From the NCBI GenBank assembly GCA_963835165.1, contig CAWIGD010000005.1:43400-107399 (forward strand): a DNA stretch of 64,000 nt, in the 5' to 3' direction. The notes under the pieces were generated by a model, which was not told the DNA's origin, searched no databases, and saw only the letters and a program-made list of their open reading frames with translations. The position numbers were made by a program, and so were the translations under genes. Below are positions 50,141 through 60,446 of this stretch, one piece after another; position 1 is the stretch's first letter; every line of letters starts with the position of its first letter. Origin of the DNA: VAZQ01 sp963835165 (lineage in GTDB: Bacteria; Pseudomonadota; Alphaproteobacteria; Rhizobiales; Xanthobacteraceae).

Positions 50141-53100
50141 CTATTCCTCCTCGGCCGCAAGCAGCGACGCGTTCCCGCCGGCCGCAGCGGTGTTGACGGT
50201 CACCACCTGTTCGGCGGCAAATCGCCTGAGGTAATTCGGACCACCGGCCTTCGGCCCGGTGCCGGAGAGGCCGGTGCCGCCGAACGGTTGCGTGCCGACC
50301 ACCGCGCCGATCATATTGCGGTTGACGTAGACATTGCCGTTGCCGAGGCGCTCCGCGATATGCGCGGCGGTGGTATCGATGCGGGAATGGACGCCGAGCG
50401 TGAGGCCGTACCCGTTTGCGGCGATGTCGTCGAGCAGCGCATCGAGGCGGTCGGCGCGCCAGCGCACGACGTGAAGGATCGGCCCGAACACCTCCTCCCG
50501 CAATTCGCGCGCACCATCCAGGGTAATGATGGTCGGCGGGACGTAGGTGCCCACCGCCGGCAACGGCTTGTACCGGTCCCAGCGAAAGCGCACGCGGCCG
50601 GCACTGTCATGATCGGCGATCCAGCGGTCGAGCTTCTCCTTCGCCTCGACATCGATCACCGGGCCGACATGGGTCGAAAGCACGCGCGGATCGCCGAGGC
50701 TGAGCGCGCGCGCGGCGCCCGCGATCATATCGAGGATGGGTTCGGCCACGTCCTCCTGCAGGCAGAGCAGGCGCAACGCCGAGCAGCGCTGGCCGGCGGA
50801 GCGAAACGCCGAAGCGACCACATCGTCCGTGACCTGTTCCGGAAGCGCGCTGGCATCGACAATCATCGGATTGATGCCGCCGGTCTCGGCGATCAGCGGC
50901 ACGATCGGTGCATCCTTCGCCGCCAGCGTGCGATTGATCGCGCGAGCCACCTCGGTCGAGCCGGTAAAGGCGACGCCGGCGACGCGGCGATCGGCGACCA
51001 GCGCGGCGCCGACCTTGCCGTCGCCTGGCAGCAGATGGAGCGCGCTCGGCGGCACGCCGGCCTGATGCAGAATCCGCACCGCCTCGGCGGCAATGAGGGG
51101 CGTCTGTTCGGCCGGCTTTGCGACCACAGCATTGCCGGCGGCGAGAGCGGCGGCCACCTGGCCCAGAAAGATCGAGAGCGGAAAGTTCCATGGGCTGATG
51201 CACACGAACACGCCGCGACCACGATAGCGCAACTCGTTGCGTTCGCCGGTCGGCCCCGGCAATAGCTGCGGACAAAGCGCGCGCCGCGCTTCGACGGCGT
51301 AATAGCGGCAGAAATCGACCGCCTCGCGCACTTCCGCGACCGCATCGTCGAGCGTCTTGCCGCCCTCCGCCTGCAGAAGCGCAATCAGGGGGCCGCGCGC
51401 CGCTTCGAGGAGATTGCTCGCGCGTTCGAGCACGGCCGCGCGCATGTCAACCGGTGTCGCCGCCCAGTCGGCAAAGCCGGACTCCGCGGCAGCCATGGCG
51501 GCGGCGGCAATGGCGTCATCCGCTTCGCTGACGCGGCCGATCGCTTTGCCGTCGATCGGCGAATGGATCACGCGCTCGGCACCCGCACGCACGCTGCCGT
51601 TGACGAACGGCGCGGCATCGTTCGGCATCTTGCCATCACGGATTTCGCCGAGCAGCGCATCGAGGCTTGCGCGGTCGCCGAACTCGACGCCGGAGGAGTT
51701 GCGCCGGTCCGGAGCATAGAGGTCGCGCGGCAACGGCAGCTTCGCGTTGCGCGCGTGACGCGGGTCCACGATCCGCTCCTGCGGACGCCTGAGAATCGAG
51801 GCGATCGGCACCGAAGGATCGGCGGCGACCGACACGAACGAGGAGTTGGCGCCATTCTCCAGCAGGCGACGGACCAGATACGCCAGAAGGTCGCGGTGGC
51901 CGCCGACGGGCGCGTAGACCCGACAGGCCGCCGCGGGATAATCGGCGAGCAGTAGATCGTAGAGCACCTCTCCCATGCCATGAAGGCGCTGGAACTCATA
52001 ACCTTCCACGCCGCCGGCATATTCGATCACGCTCGCGACGGTGAGCGCGTTATGGGTGGCGAATTGCGGATAGAGCCGCGCACGCGCTGCAAGCAATTTG
52101 CGCGTGCAGGCGACGTAGCAGAGGTCGGTCATCGCCTTGCGGGTAAACACCGGATAATCGGAAAGCCCGCGCTCCTGGGCGCGCTTGACCTCGGTGTCCC
52201 AGTAAGCCCCCTTGACCAAACGCACCATGAGCCGGCGGCCGAGCGCCGCTGCCGTTTCGTCAAGCCAATCGATCACCGCCGGCGCGCGCTTCAGATAGGC
52301 CTGCACCGCGAGGCCGAAACCGTCCCAACCGCGCAGCGAGGGATCGGGCAGCACCGCAGCGATCACGTCGAGAGTGAGCTCAAGCCGGTCCGCCTCCTCC
52401 GCGTCCACGGTGAGATTGAGGTCGTGCGCGCGCGCCATGCGGGCAAGCTCAAGCGCCCGGGGCGCCAATTCGTTCATGACCTGATCACGCGACAGCGCTT
52501 CGAACCGTGGATGCAGGGCGGAGAGCTTGACCGAGATGCTGGGACGGCTCGTCGACACGGCGTTGCCCGCGCTCGCGCCGATGGCATCGATGGCGTGGGC
52601 ATAGGAGGCAAAATAGCGCTCGGCATCGGCGGCCGTGCGCGCACCCTCCCCCAGCATGTCGAAGGAATAGCGCACCGCGTGCTCAGATCGGGCGCGCTTG
52701 AGCGCGTCCTCGATCGTCTGTCCGAGCACAAAATGCGACGCCAGGAGCCGCATCGCCTGACGCGTGGCCGCCCGTACGGCAGGAAGTCCGAGCCGCTTGA
52801 GCAGACTCTCCAGGATCGTGTCCGGCGTCTCCCCGGGATGGATGATGCGAGCAGTGATCCCCAGGGTCCATGCCGAGGCCGCGACCAGGAGCGCGTTCGA
52901 TTTGACGCTATGGGACGACCAATCGCCGGTCGCGAGCTTGTCCTCGATCAGCCGGTCGGCGGTGGCGGCGTCGGGCACGCGCAGGAGCGCCTCTGCCAGC
53001 ACCATGAGGGCCAGCCCCTCCTTGGTGGACAGCGAATAGGCATGGAGGAAATCCTCGATGCCGCCGAGCCCGCCGGCGTTGCCGCGGATGCCCTCGATGA

Positions 53101-53263
53101 GGCGGGTGGCATATGCGTCAATTCGTCCTTCGGCATCGGCCCCGGCGCTGGCCTGATCCAGCAGCCCGGCCGCGATCGCTTCATCCGGCGGCGCGTAGGG
53201 AGCAGCAAAGACGACGCTTTTCCTCGCATCCGCAGACGGGGGACTCTTCGTATCTGGGGTCAT
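50141..53263 (-). CDS. putA: Bifunctional proline dehydrogenase / L-glutamate-gamma-semialdehyde dehydrogenase
   Basis: A 1040-residue PutA that oxidises proline to glutamate. No RHH DNA-binding domain is at the N-terminus, so it should not self-repress like E. coli PutA. The FAD-dependent PRODH barrel spans about 80-460 (RLMVRLVKGAYWDTEVKRA, YPQFATHNALTV). The aldehyde dehydrogenase spans about 520-1000 (PWNFPLSIFLGQVAAAL, FTGSTEVARAI, catalytic Cys in AGQRCSALR). Length is typical for the two-domain class. The SBP gene is divergent. No Lrp-type regulator is nearby. Confidence 0.95.
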   Translation of the reverse strand: MTPDTKSPPSADARKSVVFAAPYAPPDEAIAAGLLDQASAGADAEGRIDAYATRLIEGIRGNAGGLGGIEDFLHAYSLSTKEGLALMVLAEALLRVPDAATADRLIEDKLATGDWSSHSVKSNALLVAASAWTLGITARIIHPGETPDTILESLLKRLGLPAVRAATRQAMRLLASHFVLGQTIEDALKRARSEHAVRYSFDMLGEGARTAADAERYFASYAHAIDAIGASAGNAVSTSRPSISVKLSALHPRFEALSRDQVMNELAPRALELARMARAHDLNLTVDAEEADRLELTLDVIAAVLPDPSLRGWDGFGLAVQAYLKRAPAVIDWLDETAAALGRRLMVRLVKGAYWDTEVKRAQERGLSDYPVFTRKAMTDLCYVACTRKLLAARARLYPQFATHNALTVASVIEYAGGVEGYEFQRLHGMGEVLYDLLLADYPAAACRVYAPVGGHRDLLAYLVRRLLENGANSSFVSVAADPSVPIASILRRPQERIVDPRHARNAKLPLPRDLYAPDRRNSSGVEFGDRASLDALLGEIRDGKMPNDAAPFVNGSVRAGAERVIHSPIDGKAIGRVSEADDAIAAAAMAAAESGFADWAATPVDMRAAVLERASNLLEAARGPLIALLQAEGGKTLDDAVAEVREAVDFCRYYAVEARRALCPQLLPGPTGERNELRYRGRGVFVCISPWNFPLSIFLGQVAAALAAGNAVVAKPAEQTPLIAAEAVRILHQAGVPPSALHLLPGDGKVGAALVADRRVAGVAFTGSTEVARAINRTLAAKDAPIVPLIAETGGINPMIVDASALPEQVTDDVVASAFRSAGQRCSALRLLCLQEDVAEPILDMIAGAARALSLGDPRVLSTHVGPVIDVEAKEKLDRWIADHDSAGRVRFRWDRYKPLPAVGTYVPPTIITLDGARELREEVFGPILHVVRWRADRLDALLDDIAANGYGLTLGVHSRIDTTAAHIAERLGNGNVYVNRNMIGAVVGTQPFGGTGLSGTGPKAGGPNYLRRFAAEQVVTVNTAAAGGNASLLAAEEE

Positions 53264-53503
53264 GATGGTTCAGGCCTGGGCCTGCGTCGTGCAGCTTAAC
53301 GGTGGTTCATGTAGCGAAACAGAGAATAACGCGACCGATGGGACGAAAGGTACCGCACGCGGTGTTCGAAATTTTGTGAAGAGCGGGTCCAACCGCGATC
53401 CTGCCTTGCTCTTTGCACGGTCATGTTCTTTTCTGCCCGTCTCAGCCACCATCGCGGCCGGGCGCAGCGGAGCCGAGGTTTGTAGATAGGAGTACGGCGA
53501 CCC

Positions 53504-54538
53504 ATGGGCCTCCTCAATCTCACGCGGATAGGTCGGCCCGCCTATCTGGCGGCGGCAGCGCTTGCACTCGTTTTCTCCGGGCCCGCCGCCGCGCAGACCG
53601 GCATCAAGTTCTCGCTGGACGGGCGCCTCGAAGGGCCGGAGGCGCTCGTGCTCCTCCCGCAGGACAAAGGCTACTTCAAGACCGAAGGCTTGGACGTCAC
53701 TGTCGACGACGCGGCCTCTCCGCTCGAACCGATCACCCGCGTGGCGAGCGGCAGCTACGACATGGCCTTTGCCGATATCAACACGCTCATCAGATATCGC
53801 GACCAGAATCCGTCCGCCCCGGTCAAAGCCGTGTTCATGGTCTACAATAAGCCGCCTTATGCCATCGTGGCACGCAAGAGCCGTGGCATCACCGAGCCCA
53901 AGCAGCTCGAGAACAAGAAACTGGGCGCGCCGCCTGCCGGTGCAACCTTTGCCCAATGGCCACTGTTCGCCAAACTCAACAACATAGACGTATCGAAGGT
54001 CACCATCGAGAACATCGGGATTCCGGTGCGAGCACCCATGCTCGCGGCCGGTCAGATCGACGCTGCCCTCGGTTCTTCGTTCCGGCTATACGTCGATCTC
54101 AAGGACCGCGGTGTGCCGCTCGACGATATCGTCCTGATGCCGATGGCGGATTACGGGCTGAAGCTTTACGGCAATGCGGTCATCGTCAATTCAAAATTCG
54201 CAGCCGAGAAACCGGAGACGGTCAGGACGTTCCTGCATGCCTTCCTGAAAGGACTCAAGGAGACGATACGGCACCCGACCGAGGCGGTGGAATCAGTCGC
54301 CAAACGCGACGATGGGGCAAAAAAAGAAGTCGAGCTCGAGCGCCTGCGTATGGCGATCAGGGACAACATCATCACGCCTGAAGTGAGAGCCGACGGCTTG
54401 GGAGAGATCGTGGCGTCACGGCTGGAACAATCGATCGACCAGATCGGCTTGGTCTACACGTTCAAAGCCAAACCAAAGCCGGAGGACATCTTCGACGGTT
54501 CGTTCCTGCCGCCCGCGGCCGAGCGTAAAGTCAATTGA
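53504..54538 (+). CDS. NMT1/THI5-like ABC transporter substrate-binding protein
   Basis: A 344-residue binding protein: signal peptide (AYLAAAALALVFSGPAAA), then LVLLPQDKGYFKTEGLDVTV, typical of the NMT1/SsuA-like family, and PITRVASGSYDMAFADINTL. Such proteins bind sulfonates, pyrimidine precursors or other small ligands for ABC uptake. No permease or ATPase gene is adjacent. AGGAG lies 11 bases before the ATG. It diverges from putA across 240 bases. The ligand is unknown. Confidence 0.88.
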   Translation: MGLLNLTRIGRPAYLAAAALALVFSGPAAAQTGIKFSLDGRLEGPEALVLLPQDKGYFKTEGLDVTVDDAASPLEPITRVASGSYDMAFADINTLIRYRDQNPSAPVKAVFMVYNKPPYAIVARKSRGITEPKQLENKKLGAPPAGATFAQWPLFAKLNNIDVSKVTIENIGIPVRAPMLAAGQIDAALGSSFRLYVDLKDRGVPLDDIVLMPMADYGLKLYGNAVIVNSKFAAEKPETVRTFLHAFLKGLKETIRHPTEAVESVAKRDDGAKKEVELERLRMAIRDNIITPEVRADGLGEIVASRLEQSIDQIGLVYTFKAKPKPEDIFDGSFLPPAAERKVN

Positions 54539-54674
54539 CAACGAACGGCACGCGGCCCCAGCCGAACATCGACCGGAGCAGGCGGCCGCAAACCCGCAGA
54601 CTTTCAGGAACAGCTTTGCGGCCAGGCAAAATGCCTGGCACCAAACCGCAATTCAACGCGAAGCGATATTTGCT

Positions 54675-55595
54675 CTAGCCCGATCGGCTCACGCGCGCCG
54701 GCACGAAACCGGGTGCAGCTCCGCCGGTTGTCACCTGCAGCGGCGGGCGCAACACCGCCGCGATCTCATCGGAGAGTTCCTCGAGCGCGGCCCGGTTGCC
54801 GCCCTCCCGCAGGTAGATCCCGCAATAGAGTTCCGGCAGTTCCGGAAGCGGCGCGTCCTCCCAGACTTCGAGCGAAGTCTGCAGAGCGCGGCTGCGGGGC
54901 AGCACCATGATGCCGAGCCCCGCGAGGACCGCGGCCTCGAGGCTGGCGATGCTGCGCGAGGTGAACACGAAGTCGCATTCGCGCCCGACGCGATGCAGCG
55001 CGTTCACCGCGGTGTAACGGCACGAACAGTCCTCGCCGAACGACACCAGCGGCACCGGCCCGGTGGGGTCCAGCTGCGTGGCCTCGCTGCGCACCCAAAC
55101 CGCCTGATCGATCCACAAATGATGCGCTTCGATCGAGGGCTTGGAGTTTGCAACGCCCACCGCCAGATCGAGGTCGCCTTGGCGCAGCCCACGCACCATG
55201 TTTTCGAAGCTGGTCGCGGTCGCGACGAAACGAATGTCGGGCCAGCGCTTGCGGAACTGGGCCAAAGTCGCCGGGATCTTGACGCCGGCAAAATCGCCGG
55301 GGATGGCGACCCTCACGGTTTGCGCCGTCGGCTGCCGGCCGCTCAGCTGCGCGATCTGATCGTTGACCGACAACATCCGACGCGCATGGGCGACGACCAT
55401 TTCCCCTCGCGGCGTGAGGCTCACGCCCGGCGCGCTCTTGTCGAGAATCTCGTAGCCGAGAAGAAACTGCAACCGCTTGATCTGGGCGCTCACCGCCGGC
55501 TGGGTGACCCCGAGCGAATGCGCTGCCTTGGTAAAGCTGCGTTGGTCGACCACGGACACGAGGGTCCGCAGCAGTTCAGTCGGGATGTTCAACAT
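54675..55595 (-). CDS. LysR-type transcriptional regulator
   Basis: A 306-residue LTTR. N-terminal winged HTH (about 1-60; LLRTLVSVVDQRSFTKAAHS, LGVTQPAVSAQIKRLQFLLG), linker helix, then a periplasmic-binding-type effector domain (TVRVAIPGDFAGVKIPATLA, GDLDLAVGVA, RSIASLEAAVLAGLGIMVLP). The ATG at 55595 has GAGGGG close upstream; the longer frame to 55757 is not needed. It converges on the SBP gene and diverges from the ndvA-like gene. The target is unknown. Confidence 0.92.
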   Translation of the reverse strand: MLNIPTELLRTLVSVVDQRSFTKAAHSLGVTQPAVSAQIKRLQFLLGYEILDKSAPGVSLTPRGEMVVAHARRMLSVNDQIAQLSGRQPTAQTVRVAIPGDFAGVKIPATLAQFRKRWPDIRFVATATSFENMVRGLRQGDLDLAVGVANSKPSIEAHHLWIDQAVWVRSEATQLDPTGPVPLVSFGEDCSCRYTAVNALHRVGRECDFVFTSRSIASLEAAVLAGLGIMVLPRSRALQTSLEVWEDAPLPELPELYCGIYLREGGNRAALEELSDEIAAVLRPPLQVTTGGAAPGFVPARVSRSG

Positions 55596-55927
55596 GCCCC
55601 CTCGCCGTTCCTGTGCTGTCGCATGCTTGTCGCAATCCGCTCCAACCCAAGCTCTCGATTGCCCGCTGCGACCGGTGCCAATTACCTGCAATGTGTGCTC
55701 AATTCCCCCCAAGTCAAGCGCAGCAATAAACGTTGCCGATACCCGCCAAATCGGCAAATATTGTGTCGGTCGCGATTATGTGCTTTTACAACCCGCGCAA
55801 TCTTCGCGTGCGCACGAATCCCAGTTCATTTCGGGGCCGCATGGCCGGCGTTGCGGGCGCGGACTATTGGGTTAGAGTGCAGTTGTGTCCCGGAGCGTAG
55901 AGCCATAGCCGTGCCGATGTCGGCGTT
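55596..55927. other. Divergent intergenic region between lysR and the ndvA-like gene
   Basis: About 330 bases with moderate AT-rich stretches (about 55720-55800). It probably contains the promoters of both flanking genes. A weak sigma-70-like pair (TTGCGG, 16 bases, TAGAGT) lies near 55851-55878 for the plus strand. I see no other feature. Confidence 0.35.
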
Positions 55928-57727
55928 ATGAAATTCCTCCGTCTCTACCTCCGCGTGCTGGGCCTGCTCGGGCGCGAGGCTCGTCTGGGCTGGATCCTGG
56001 CGCTCGCCAACCTGGCCCTGGCTTCCGCCATGTTCGTGGAACCGCTCCTGTTCGGGCGGATCATCGATACGCTGGCCAATGCCCAGGCTCGTGTTTCGGA
56101 CCTGCCGCTGCGGGACCTGATGCTGCTGCTCGGCGCCTGGGTCGGCTTCGCCCTGTTCACCATTGTTTGCAGCACCCTCGTCGCGCTCCACGCCGATCGG
56201 CTGGCACACCGCCAGTACCAGGTGGTGCGCACGATGTTCTTCGAGCACGTGCTGCAGCTCCCGCTCAGTTACTACACCGGCTCGCATTCGGGGCGGCTGG
56301 TGAAGGTAATGATGACCGGGACGAACACGCTGTGGGCATTGTGGCTCGCCTTTTTCCGGGAGCACTTCGCCAGTTTCGTGTCGCTCATCGTTCTGATGCC
56401 GCTGACGCTTTTCATCAACTGGCGGTACGGCCTGCTCCTGATCGCGTTGTGCTGCGTCTTCGCCATGCTGATCGCGCTGGTCGTCAGCAAGAGCGAAAAG
56501 CTGCAAAGCAATGTCGAGCGCTATTATTCGGACGTCGCCGAGCGCACCACCGACACGCTCGGAAATATCGCGCTGGTGCAGAGCTTCGCCCGGATCGAGA
56601 GCGAAGTCTCGGGCATGAAGAAGATGGGCGACGACGTGCTCAGCGCCCAGATCCCGGTGCTGTCGTGGTGGGCGGTGACGACGGTGATCACGCGCACATC
56701 GACCACGCTGACCATGTTGTCGATCCTGGTGCTCGGCGTCTGGTTCTACCTGCATGGCCTCACCACGGTCGGCGAAATCGTGATGTTCATGAGCTATGCC
56801 ACGCTGCTGATCGGCCGGCTCGAACACGTCGTGCAGTTCGCCAACCGGATGGTGATGGACGCCCCGCGGATCAAGGAATTCTTCGAGGTGCTTGACACCG
56901 AGCCGGCGGTGCGCGACCGCCCCGACGCCTTGGATCCCGGCCGCCTGCATGGTCTCGTGGAATTCAAGGACGTTTCGTTTTCCTACGACGGCAAGCGCGC
57001 CGCGGTCGCCGATCTCACATTCACGGCGCTGCCGGGGGAAACCGTCGCCCTCGTCGGTGCGACCGGGGCCGGCAAGTCGACGGCGCTCGCTCTGCTTCAT
57101 CGCGCCTTCGATCCGCAATCCGGCGTGGTGAGGATCGACGGCATGGATATTCGCGCCCTCACGCTCACCGGGCTGCGGCGCAACATCGGCGTCGTGTTCC
57201 AGGAGGTGCTGCTGTTCAACCGCTCGATCGCCGAGAACCTGCGCGTCGGCAGGCCGGACGCGACCGAGGAGGAACTGCGCATGGCCTGCGAGCGCGCGCA
57301 GGTCCTCGAGGTGATCGAGCGCCAGCCGCAAGGATTCGAGACCAATGCCGGCGAGCGCGGCCGGCTGTTCTCCGGCGGCGAGCGCCAACGCCTGTCGATC
57401 GCGCGCGCACTGCTCAAGGATCCCCCGATCCTCATCCTCGATGAAGCCACCAGCGCGCTCGATGCCCTCACCGAAGCCAAGGTTCAGGCTGCGCTCACCG
57501 AGGTCATGAAAGGCCGCACCACCTTCGTCATCGCCCACAGGCTCGCCACCATCCGCAACGCCAACCGTATCCTGGTGTTCGAGGCCGGACGCATCATCGA
57601 GAGCGGGACCTTCGACGAGCTGATGCGCCTCGGCGGCCATTTCGCCGAAGTCGCCCGGACCCAGTTCCTGGCCGCCGATATGGCAAAACCGCGAGCCGAG
57701 CCCATGCCGGCGGCCGCTCAGCCGTGA
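55928..57727 (+). CDS. ndvA: NdvA/ChvA-like cyclic beta-1,2-glucan ABC exporter
   Basis: A 599-residue half-transporter: six-TM domain (about 1-320; LRVLGLLGREARLGWILALA, ALHADRLAHRQYQVVRTMFF) fused to an ATPase domain. Walker A GATGAGKST, signature LFSGGERQRLSIARALL, Walker B PILILDEATSALD, and the His switch in VIAHRLATI. The sequence follows the NdvA/ChvA pattern, including the QLPLSYYTGSHSGRL and VPVLSWWAV-like stretches. NdvA exports cyclic beta-glucans needed for osmoadaptation and plant contact. No glucan synthase gene (ndvB) is in the window. Confidence 0.9.
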   Translation: MKFLRLYLRVLGLLGREARLGWILALANLALASAMFVEPLLFGRIIDTLANAQARVSDLPLRDLMLLLGAWVGFALFTIVCSTLVALHADRLAHRQYQVVRTMFFEHVLQLPLSYYTGSHSGRLVKVMMTGTNTLWALWLAFFREHFASFVSLIVLMPLTLFINWRYGLLLIALCCVFAMLIALVVSKSEKLQSNVERYYSDVAERTTDTLGNIALVQSFARIESEVSGMKKMGDDVLSAQIPVLSWWAVTTVITRTSTTLTMLSILVLGVWFYLHGLTTVGEIVMFMSYATLLIGRLEHVVQFANRMVMDAPRIKEFFEVLDTEPAVRDRPDALDPGRLHGLVEFKDVSFSYDGKRAAVADLTFTALPGETVALVGATGAGKSTALALLHRAFDPQSGVVRIDGMDIRALTLTGLRRNIGVVFQEVLLFNRSIAENLRVGRPDATEEELRMACERAQVLEVIERQPQGFETNAGERGRLFSGGERQRLSIARALLKDPPILILDEATSALDALTEAKVQAALTEVMKGRTTFVIAHRLATIRNANRILVFEAGRIIESGTFDELMRLGGHFAEVARTQFLAADMAKPRAEPMPAAAQP

Positions 57728-57772
57728 TCCCCCCGAGTCATCAGGAGAGCCTGCGGCTTTCCTTTCGACGAC

Positions 57773-59233
57773 ATGCCGATTACTGACCACGCCACTTTAC
57801 CCATCACTGATCCGGTCACGGCTGCGCCGATGCATTTCCCCACAATGGCCTGTCGCATCGCCGCTCATCCGCTCAGCACCGTGTTCTTGCTCGCGCTGCT
57901 CGTTCGCCTGATCAATCTCGCGTTCCTCACCGGAAACGAATCCTTCTTTGCGGAGACCGATGCGTTCGCTTACTGGAAACTCGGCGCCGGGCTGGCGAGA
58001 CCCGAGAGCTTCTGGTCGACGCTGTTGGCGGAGACCGATCGCATGCCGCTCTATCCGCTGCTGCTGGGCGGCATCCGGCACATTTTCGGCGACGTTCCCC
58101 GGATGGTGGCGATCCTGCAGGCCGTCATCGACGCCGGAACCTGCGCGCTCATCGCCGCGCTCGGCGCCCTGATCTCGCCGCTGGTCGGATTGATCGCCGG
58201 CATTCTGGCCGCGCTCTCGGTCACGCTCATCGTGTTCAGCACCCAAATCCTGACCGAGACGGTGTCCCTCTTCTTCTTCACCCTGATGCTGCTCGCCGGC
58301 GCGCGCTTCCTTCGTCATCCGACGAACGCTCTCGCCATTATCGCCGGCCTCGCCGGCGGGATCGCTTCGGCCACCCGGCCCGCCGTCGCACCCCTGCTGG
58401 CGGCGGCGGTGCCGCTCGTCCTGGTCATCGCGCTGATGCAGCGGCGCGGGTTCGCCGCCGCACTGGCCGCGGCACTGCTGTTCGCTGTCGGCGCTGCCGC
58501 GCCGATCGCTCCGGTGCTGCTGCGCAACGTCATCCACTACGGAAGCTTCAGCCTGACGACGCAAACCGGCCATCACCTCGCCGACTGGATCGTCCCGCTG
58601 GTGACCCAGCGCGCCGACGGGACGCCCTATCAAAACACGGTCGACCGCATGGAGGCCCTCTACGCACAGCGTGCGCAGGCCATTTTGTGCGCACCGCGCA
58701 AGCTCGAATGCAGCGCCGAGCATGATCTGAACGGGCAGACCAATCCGTTCCAACGTGCCGCCGTGAAGTCTGAAGTGGCGCGTGAGGCCATGGCCCGCTT
58801 GCCGCTTTCGGCTTACGCCAAGGCATGGCTCGAGGGCATGGTGGTGAACCTGGCTTCGCCGGCGCTGCTGATCGATCCGCGGGTGCGGGCGATGCCCAAG
58901 CCGAGCTTCTACAATACGCCGGGGACGAGCCTGTGGGAGAAGACGCGCGCCTATCTGTTCGACGATCCCGCCGCCTATCAGGTCCTGCTCATCGTCGGGC
59001 TGGTCGCCATGCTGCCGATCCTGATGCTCGAAGCCGCCGGGTTCGTCATGCTGGCGCGCACTCTGCCGTGGGCGGCGGTATGCGCCGGCGGCGTGCTGGC
59101 CTATTTCCTCTTGCTCAATGGGCCGGTGGCCACGCCCAAATATCGATTGCCGATGGAGCCGGTCCTGATCGTGCTCGCCGCAATTCCACTCGCGCGGCTG
59201 GCGGAGCGAGTCCTTCCCCGCAGATCGGCTTAG
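57773..59233 (+). CDS. GT-C-like (ArnT/PMT-type) polytopic membrane protein
   Basis: A 486-residue protein with about ten transmembrane helices. The first loop after TM1 has ETDAFAYWKLGAGLARPESF, resembling the acidic catalytic loop of GT-C glycosyltransferases (family 39-like), followed by DRMPLYPLLLGGI and ALIAALGALISPLVGLIAGI. A long soluble loop lies between about residues 275 and 380. The substrate is unknown; it may transfer a sugar from a polyprenyl carrier in the periplasm. It follows the ndvA-like gene by 45 bases and could be co-transcribed. Confidence 0.7.
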   Translation: MPITDHATLPITDPVTAAPMHFPTMACRIAAHPLSTVFLLALLVRLINLAFLTGNESFFAETDAFAYWKLGAGLARPESFWSTLLAETDRMPLYPLLLGGIRHIFGDVPRMVAILQAVIDAGTCALIAALGALISPLVGLIAGILAALSVTLIVFSTQILTETVSLFFFTLMLLAGARFLRHPTNALAIIAGLAGGIASATRPAVAPLLAAAVPLVLVIALMQRRGFAAALAAALLFAVGAAAPIAPVLLRNVIHYGSFSLTTQTGHHLADWIVPLVTQRADGTPYQNTVDRMEALYAQRAQAILCAPRKLECSAEHDLNGQTNPFQRAAVKSEVAREAMARLPLSAYAKAWLEGMVVNLASPALLIDPRVRAMPKPSFYNTPGTSLWEKTRAYLFDDPAAYQVLLIVGLVAMLPILMLEAAGFVMLARTLPWAAVCAGGVLAYFLLLNGPVATPKYRLPMEPVLIVLAAIPLARLAERVLPRRSA

Positions 59234-59279
59234 CCAGGCCGCGTCCATCCTGGTTGCGTCAAGACGACGGTCGCACCGA

Positions 59280-60446
59280 TTACCTGATGCGCTCGAGTAT
59301 GCTCACGTAGTTGGCGACCGCGGTGCCGCCCATGTTGAAGATGCCACCGAGGCTGGCGTTGCCGACCTGCATATCGCCGGCGGTGCCGGTGAGCTGCATC
59401 GCCGTGACCGCGTGCATGGATACGCCGGTGGCGCCGATCGGGTGTCCCTTGGCCTTGAGCCCGCCCGACGGATTGACCGGCAAACGCCCGTTCTTTTCGG
59501 TCAGACCCTCCGCTATGGCGCGCGCACCCTGCCCTTCCGGAACGAGCCCCATTGCTTCGTATTCCATAAGTTCGGCGATGGTGAAGCAGTCGTGGGTCTC
59601 GACGAAGGACAGATCGGACAGCGCCATGCCGGCGCTCGCCAACGCGCGCTTCCAGGCTTCGCCGCAGCCTTCGAGCTTGAGCACGTCGCGCTTCGACATC
59701 GGCAGGAAATCCTGGACGTGCTCGGCCGCGCGGAAGGCGACCGCCTTGCCGAGCTTGAGCGCAGTGGCGACGTCTGCGAGGACGACGGCGGCGGCGCCGT
59801 CCGAGACCAGCGAGCAATCCGTGCGCTTGAGCGGTCCCGCGACGCGCGGGTTCTTTTCGCTCTCGGTGCGGCAGAACTCGTAGCCCAAGTCCTTGCGGAT
59901 CTGGGCATAAGGATTGCCCACGCCATTGCGGTGGTTCTTGGCGGCGATGCGCGCGAGCGCGTCGGATTGATCGCCCCAGCGCTGGAAATACCGCGCCGCG
60001 ATCTGGCCGAAGATCCCGGCAAAGCCGCCGTCGATATCCGCCTCCTCGCGCACGTAAGAGGCCTTGAGCAGGTTGCGCCCGATCTCCGCCGCGGGCGTGG
60101 TCGTCATCTGTTCGGCGCCGACCACGAGCGCGATGCGCGCGGTCCTGGCAGCGATCGCTTTGATGGCCTGATGCACCGCGGCCGAACCCGTGGCGCAGGC
60201 GTTCTCGACTCGGCTCGCGCGCTTGAAGCGCAGGTCGGGCGAGGCCTGGAGCACCAGCGAGGCGGTAAAATCCTGCGCCGAAAACCCGGCGTTGAAATGG
60301 CCGAGCACGATCTCATCGACATCGGCGGCGGCAACGCCGGCATCGGCGAGCGCATCCCTGGCGACCCGTACGATCAGGCTCTCGACCGTCTCGCCCTCGA
60401 GCCGGCCGAAGGGTGTGTGAGCCCAACCCACGATGCAAGCGGTCAC
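59280..60446 (-). CDS. Thiolase (acetyl-CoA acetyltransferase family)
   Basis: A 388-residue thiolase with a full active site: nucleophilic Cys in RVENACATGSAA and the C-terminal GGLKAKGHPIGATG. It condenses or cleaves 3-oxoacyl-CoA. The fold and length fit SCPx/acetyl-CoA acyltransferases used in isoprenoid or fatty-acid breakdown. Start GTG at 60446 has AGGAGA 6 bases upstream. Unlike the thiolase-like protein at 37144 it keeps all catalytic residues and has no DUF35 neighbour. Converges on the GT-C gene. Confidence 0.92.
   Translation of the reverse strand: MTACIVGWAHTPFGRLEGETVESLIVRVARDALADAGVAAADVDEIVLGHFNAGFSAQDFTASLVLQASPDLRFKRASRVENACATGSAAVHQAIKAIAARTARIALVVGAEQMTTTPAAEIGRNLLKASYVREEADIDGGFAGIFGQIAARYFQRWGDQSDALARIAAKNHRNGVGNPYAQIRKDLGYEFCRTESEKNPRVAGPLKRTDCSLVSDGAAAVVLADVATALKLGKAVAFRAAEHVQDFLPMSKRDVLKLEGCGEAWKRALASAGMALSDLSFVETHDCFTIAELMEYEAMGLVPEGQGARAIAEGLTEKNGRLPVNPSGGLKAKGHPIGATGVSMHAVTAMQLTGTAGDMQVGNASLGGIFNMGGTAVANYVSILERIR

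Noticed and set aside
55826..57790. 654-codon minus-strand ORF opposite the ndvA-like gene
   Set aside because: Shadow of an intact ABC exporter; no domain is recognisable in it.
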